Origin: Dioscorea cayenensis subsp. rotundata
Taxonomy: Eukaryota; Streptophyta; Magnoliopsida; Dioscoreales; Dioscoreaceae
Direction: 5' to 3'
Length of the DNA: 64,000 nucleotides
Assembly (NCBI RefSeq): GCF_009730915.1
Contig: NC_052488.1
Coordinates: 18,408,305-18,472,304, forward strand
The notes beneath the pieces were generated by a model. It ran no database searches. It saw only the letters and a program-made list of their open reading frames with translations, and had not been told where the DNA came from. Positions 59,244 to 64,000 of the stretch are shown one piece after another (position 1 is the first letter of the stretch; the number at the start of each line of letters is the position of its first letter). Both the position numbers and the translations under genes were made by a program.

Positions 59244-62200
59244 TCATTCAACAAGAGAAATACAAAGGGCAACAGCCATTCCCAGAACCAGCGCTGTTAA
59301 CTGAATTAAGGTGCTTTTCAATGTCGTGCCACCCGCATTCATTTCTGGAAGGACTCCGCCGACTGCTATGTATATAAAACCACCGGCTGTAAAACCCTGA
59401 AGAGTCCGTAGAACTTTCAGTTTAGAATGGAGGTGCTAAAGAGGGCATATCATTCAAAAGAAAAACATGTTTTACCTCAATTAGAGAAGACTGTCCAGGA
59501 TCTTTTCCTAAAATGAGAGCCTACAACAGAAGGCATCACTCACAGCATTGGTTTGGCATGAAAGTATGATGAGTGATACTAAATGAAAAATAAGAAAAAG
59601 TGTGGTCTAACCAATGCAGTTCCAGCCAGTGCCGTTAAGGCCGAGAGGAAGTTGAAGAAGAGAGCTTTTGAAACTGTGAACCCTGAGCGCACCAAGATTC
59701 CAAAGTCACCAATCTGTCATAAAGTATCAGCACTCAATTAGGTTCAAGACTTCATAGGATCTCTAACAAAGCTTCACATTAGCAAATTCTTGTATATGTG
59801 ATTAACAAAAATTGTCATTATAAAATGAGACGGTATGTTCATTAGCATCATGAATATTTGTAATTTACAACATATTCATCATATCAGTAATTAACAAAGA
59901 GCACGCTATCAACATATTTATCATATCAGTATTCAACATATAACAAACTGTCAACAACCAATATCCTCAAGCATATGTTTCAAACAATGAAATGAACTTC
60001 ACAGATCCTAGTCTCAAAACGGGCAAAAGAGAGACTCACGTCATCACAATACTCCAACAGGTAGTTACAATACTACCACCGAGATATAAGTCGATATAAA
60101 TAAAAACTTTAAGAAAATCTATCCTGCACACACATGAAAATCAAGCTAATTAAATTTTGATCTCTATCACTCGGTAGTCATGCCTATTACAAAGACAACA
60201 AAATCTACTATTTAGTGGCACAAAAGCTGGGACATAATTCCATTCTTGAGCAACCCCAATGAATTGAACCATAGCACTACAGCAATTTAACTAGTTCTAG
60301 GCTTTAAAGTGAGAAACCTCTTGAGGAAGTTCATGTGCAAGTAGAAACAAAGTCCGTGACCATCCTCCAACAGAACCATAAAGCAGAAAAGCACTTCCCA
60401 AGGCCATTCCATCAGTGAAGTTGTGCTGCAAAATTCAAACAATTTGTCAAAAAAAAAAATCCTTTAGTGATGTTATAGCTGACAGTTAATACCATTAATC
60501 CAGATCACAAATTATGTTCTTCAAATAAATTTCTGTAGAGATTAATAAATAGAACTCACAACACCATCAGAAAAGAGATTCAAATAACCAAACACCAAGT
60601 TAGATGCTGAAGAGGAAGAAGCTTTCTCCTCTATTGATAGATTTTCTGTTGCAGAATGATTATCAGCATCCGAACATTCAGCATTAGTGGTATTACCAGG
60701 TGTAGTTCGCTGCATAAGGGTCCATAAGAAACATTTAGAATAACTTCAGATGATTCTCTTGAGAAGGATTCACGTAATTAAGTTTGTTTTGTTCCAACAT
60801 GTGTAGCAAAAGTTTGAAAAAAAAGCAGATGCATTCACAGCAAACTTCTATGGTATAATTTGACTTCAATTTAGAGCATTCTAGTTGCACAAGACTAGCC
60901 GAAGCAAGCAGCATTGACAGAAAATTCACTGCCATTCTTTAGTTGGCTGTGACCATACATATTCACTTGCAACAACTAAATAAAATAATGCTCAATATAA
61001 CAATAAATTTACAGAACTAAATCAATGAAATTAATTTTAGCTATATTGAAATATTAAGATTATTATTACATGTACAAAACTAAAAATATTGGTCAATGCT
61101 AACAGAGTCTTACCTCACCAATGTAAAATGAAGTAAACTGAGTCCACCAACTTATTTGCCCCTTAACATGAAATTGGAGCTATTGTAATTTGTGTCTACC
61201 TAAGAAAACTGAGTAAAAGTAAAGTGAGCTGTAACAACTCTTACTGCAGGCAACTTACCAACGCAATATTTCTAATTACTGGCAACTTAATGTCACCTTC
61301 GAGAATTTTGTTATGTCAACCAACTTACTTAAGCCATAATTGCTTTCATTCAGATTACTTGTTAGTGGAAGAACCGTAACTTAGCCAAACCAAATAACAA
61401 AGAAGCCAAAATCAACAAACGGACTACGTTGAAGATAATACCATAAGAAAATAGTAAGACCAATCCACACTCCACTCTTTTCTCCTTCTTATTATAGTTG
61501 AATTACAGAAAAAGGGAATGCAGTTATGATAGATCCCCAGGAAATCTTGAGCATTCCTATTTCCACTTTCCAGTTCAAACACAACCTCCAGGTGTCGATT
61601 TTTAAAAGTTTATATTTGAACTAGCACAATATTATGTAATTCTTGAAATTAAAAAAAGCATTAGTCTTTTCCTATAACCTAGCAACCAATCTAGTAGATG
61701 CTACACAATTTAACTGCACATTGTTTGCTTCAAGTCAAAAGCATCTTTCGAGGAATCATGCCATTATTATATATCAAAAACGTACATGCTGCAATGCAAG
61801 GTTGAGGCACTAGTTGTTTGTCAAGAATCAAAGGCTGTTGCTGTGGATGCTTGTACCTAACCAAAATTAAATACATGCAGCTCCTAGATGAGATATAAAA
61901 GACAAATAATATCAAAGAGAACCATCATTTCCAATAGGCAACATATGCAACAATGACTTTGCAGGCAATGAGAGAATATGATGGCCAGCATTGAAAATTT
62001 GAACAAATTAAAAAAAAAAAAATCAAGAACATATTGTTTCAAATGATGTGGATGATTGTTGGTTAAGAAATCAGAAATGTCATGAACAATAAATCAAACA
62101 AAGTGCAACAAAAATATATGAAGACGATTAGCATTGTGGGAATGCTTAAGGCACTAAGAAGTCATAGCCAGAATAGATAAAGACATCATGAAGGCAATTT

Positions 62201-63725
62201 TATACAACCTTTCGAAGCTGGGTTTCATGTTCATTGCACTTATCACTCATTTTATCATCCCATTGACCATCTACAAGCTTCCTTTTTGCTGTTGTGTCTA
62301 ATTTGCCGTTTTCCTTCATATCATTATCCACTGAATTTGCATTATCACCTTGATCATTGTCATCATGTTTCACTTTTTGATGTTGCCTATGGTGGTGGTG
62401 ATGAAGGCCATTTCTTTCACCAGAAAATTCTTCAATATATCTTACAAGTTTCTCGACCAGAAGAAAAAGCACAATTCCAGCTGCAAGAAGAACATATCAT
62501 GATGATGCTATCGCTCAAATATTTGATTAACCGTAAGGATAGACATAATAACCATTAGTGTTACATAAATATCAAAGTTAATGATCTCACATCTGGCAAG
62601 ATGGGAATATTGGTAACAAATGAGTTATACCTATTGGCTTTAGAGAATTCCCAACAACTGTGAAAATAACCATAACACATTGAGCATAAACCAAAGAAAT
62701 GATAAATGCCAGGGTAACATGAATTTAATGGCTACATGCTGATATTTGCTTGTAACACATTCATAGGTCCAAGCATACAAATGCATAAATTTTCCGTACT
62801 CACACAGGACAGACAGTCCAACAGAGAGGTCTTCTAGAGAATGCGAATGTGAATGCCCATGTTCAACATGATCATGCAGATCAATGGAGTGATGATCATG
62901 CGAATGCGAGTGTTCACCACCTGGAAAATTATAAAGATAAAAATTAGGACAAATGATATGCAAAACCAGTAAATCTAATATTGAATTATTTGGCAAAGAA
63001 AGTTTGATGTCAGAAAAACACTGACCTACAAAATTTTAGGAAAAGCTTCTTGGAAACTCTTACATAAGAAGCCAACAGAAAAAGGTGATCACATGAATGA
63101 TAGAATGCCATGCTGACGACATGAATTGTATATCTCCTTAAAGGAGAAAGGGCCATGCATACGTTAAGTTACTGTAAGAACAAAATCCAATTCCTATCTC
63201 CTTTGATTGAACATCCAATGCTATACATATTGTTTTTTGAGCAAAGATAGCTTACTGCAGGAACCAAATCCAATTAGAGTTTCTTTCGAAGTTTCAACAG
63301 AAATAATTAGAAAATATCATCCGGTGGTGATTCTTCTGCGGCATTGTGGTAACATGCAGAGTGAAAGCTTAGATGATTTTAAAGATGAATACCATATTGA
63401 TAAGGGAGAAAACAATTGTGCAATTTCATCCACTGATGGAGCAAGGACAGAAAAACTAGAATAAGGTTGAAATGGGCTTGACTCTTGACTGCACAATAAA
63501 TTAATTCATATCAACACTGTTTAGTCTCTCCATATCACGTGAAGATGTTTCTCATACAAATTCCAATGTCAAAGCAGATTTTTCCTCTTCAGAGATTTAG
63601 CTAAGTAGCCAATTTTATAGTTCCATGATATTTATAATTTTTGTGGTAATCAGTAACTATCTCTTAACATATTTAAATAGAATGCTACAAATAAAAAACT
63701 TGCTTCTCAGCATTTGCTACTATTT

Positions 63726-63756
<31 letters not shown>

Positions 63757-63853
63757 TGACAAAATAGGTGGTCCCATTACAAAAATATGCATTAGACTTA
63801 CCAAAAGCATGAGGCAATTGATGAAGAAAGGCATCCCCAAGCATTGCACCAGC
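59244..63853 (-). CDS. IAR1: IAR1-like ZIP metal transporter, C-terminal 332 aa (5' end outside window)
   Basis: Exons 5'->3': 63853-63802, 62920-62804, 62480-62209, 60709-60560, 60425-60318, 59713-59612, 59520-59476, 59396-59244; all joins keep frame, 999 bp with stop. Visible: AGAMLGDAFLHQLPHAF (ZIP helix), a His-rich segment (about 11 His, GGEHSHSHDHH...), SVGLSVLSGIVLFLLVEKLV (helix), a second His-rich loop (HHHHHRQHQ) with acidic residues, then HNFTDGMALG and HELPQE, the metal-binding helices 4 and 5 of ZIP proteins, and C-terminal helices ending ALCISLVE. Arabidopsis IAR1 mutants resist IAA-Ala; the protein is thought to move zinc or related ions across a secretory-pathway membrane so that IAA-conjugate hydrolases work properly. 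About 130 N-terminal residues, including the signal peptide and usual first His block, lie beyond the right edge. Confidence 0.92.
62921..63801 (-). other. intron of the IAR1-like gene, with (AAT)n run
   Basis: It contains TTATTAATAATAATAAT repeats at about 63725-63755. A + strand open frame at 63207-63464 has protein-like composition (SFEVSTEIIRKYHPVV) but no recognised domain and no start context. It is noted as a possible remnant only. Confidence 0.5.
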
Positions 63854-64000
63854 CTGTTACCAGAGTCATGAAGTCAAAAAAGAATGCTTTGAAGAGATAT
63901 TTATTGTATTTACTTCATAGAAATCATCAACACCATAAAATCTTTGCCTTTACCCCCACATGCCTCCCGGGCACAGACATCAGCAATTGAGCTTGATCTT

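Noticed and set aside
62620..62660. Possible extra small exon (VVGNSLKPI) in the IAR1-like gene
   Set aside because: Exons 62920-62804 and 62480-62209 already join in frame to give the expected SVLSGIVLF helix. An additional exon is not needed, though alternative splicing cannot be excluded.

Overview
This is plant nuclear DNA: very AT-rich, dense in transposons, with long split genes using GT-AG (and one GC-AG) introns. The HD-Zip IV gene matches rice ROC8 most closely from memory, so a monocot is the best guess; the species cannot be named from sequence alone. A run of exactly 1000 N (20362-21361) is a scaffold gap.

Layout. 1-3874: 3' part of a Ty3/gypsy element of the Athila/Tat type (gag knuckle, protease, end of integrase, complete 3' LTR), followed by a degenerate tandem array. 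5514-13760: a decayed 8.2 kb Mutator-like element (MULE-1) with ~200 bp terminal inverted repeats (TIRs); its transposase gene is interrupted by a 1.7 kb hAT-type element with a perfect 8 bp target duplication, which itself holds a smaller element. 13946-14579: hAT-like element. 15545-16317: PIF/Harbinger-like MITE candidate. 16675-19897: non-autonomous MULE-2, split by a 1851 bp solo LTR (target duplication ATTAA). 21492-22532: long inverted repeat carrying plant-mobile-domain (PMD) coding fragments.

The gene-rich part has four host genes. (1) A 14-exon WD40 gene on + related to HOS15/TBL1 (22968-31550). (2) A ROC8/HDG11-type HD-Zip IV transcription factor on - (35261-38360, 10 exons, 699 aa). 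(3) A 149-aa four-EF-hand calmodulin on - (54886-57288, 4 exons). (4) The C-terminal two thirds of an IAR1-type ZIP metal transporter on - (59244-63853, running off the right edge). They are independent genes; no operon-like organisation is expected or seen.

Between genes 2 and 3 lies MULE-3 (43605-49952), with a 9 bp target duplication. It carries a PB1/MuDR/DDE/SWIM/zinc-knuckle transposase gene on - and a convergent passenger gene on + encoding a PMD/DUF1985-like protein; both are lightly damaged. Smaller elements with identifiable ends include a second copy of the hAT family (39637-40673), a foldback MULE-MITE (42395-42718), a palindromic MITE (40902-41078) and two inverted SINE copies (50802-51002; ~51932-52106). 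Boundaries were read by eye from TIRs and target duplications. Exon boundaries were chosen so that every junction keeps frame and has GT/GC-AG ends, but no transcript evidence was available.
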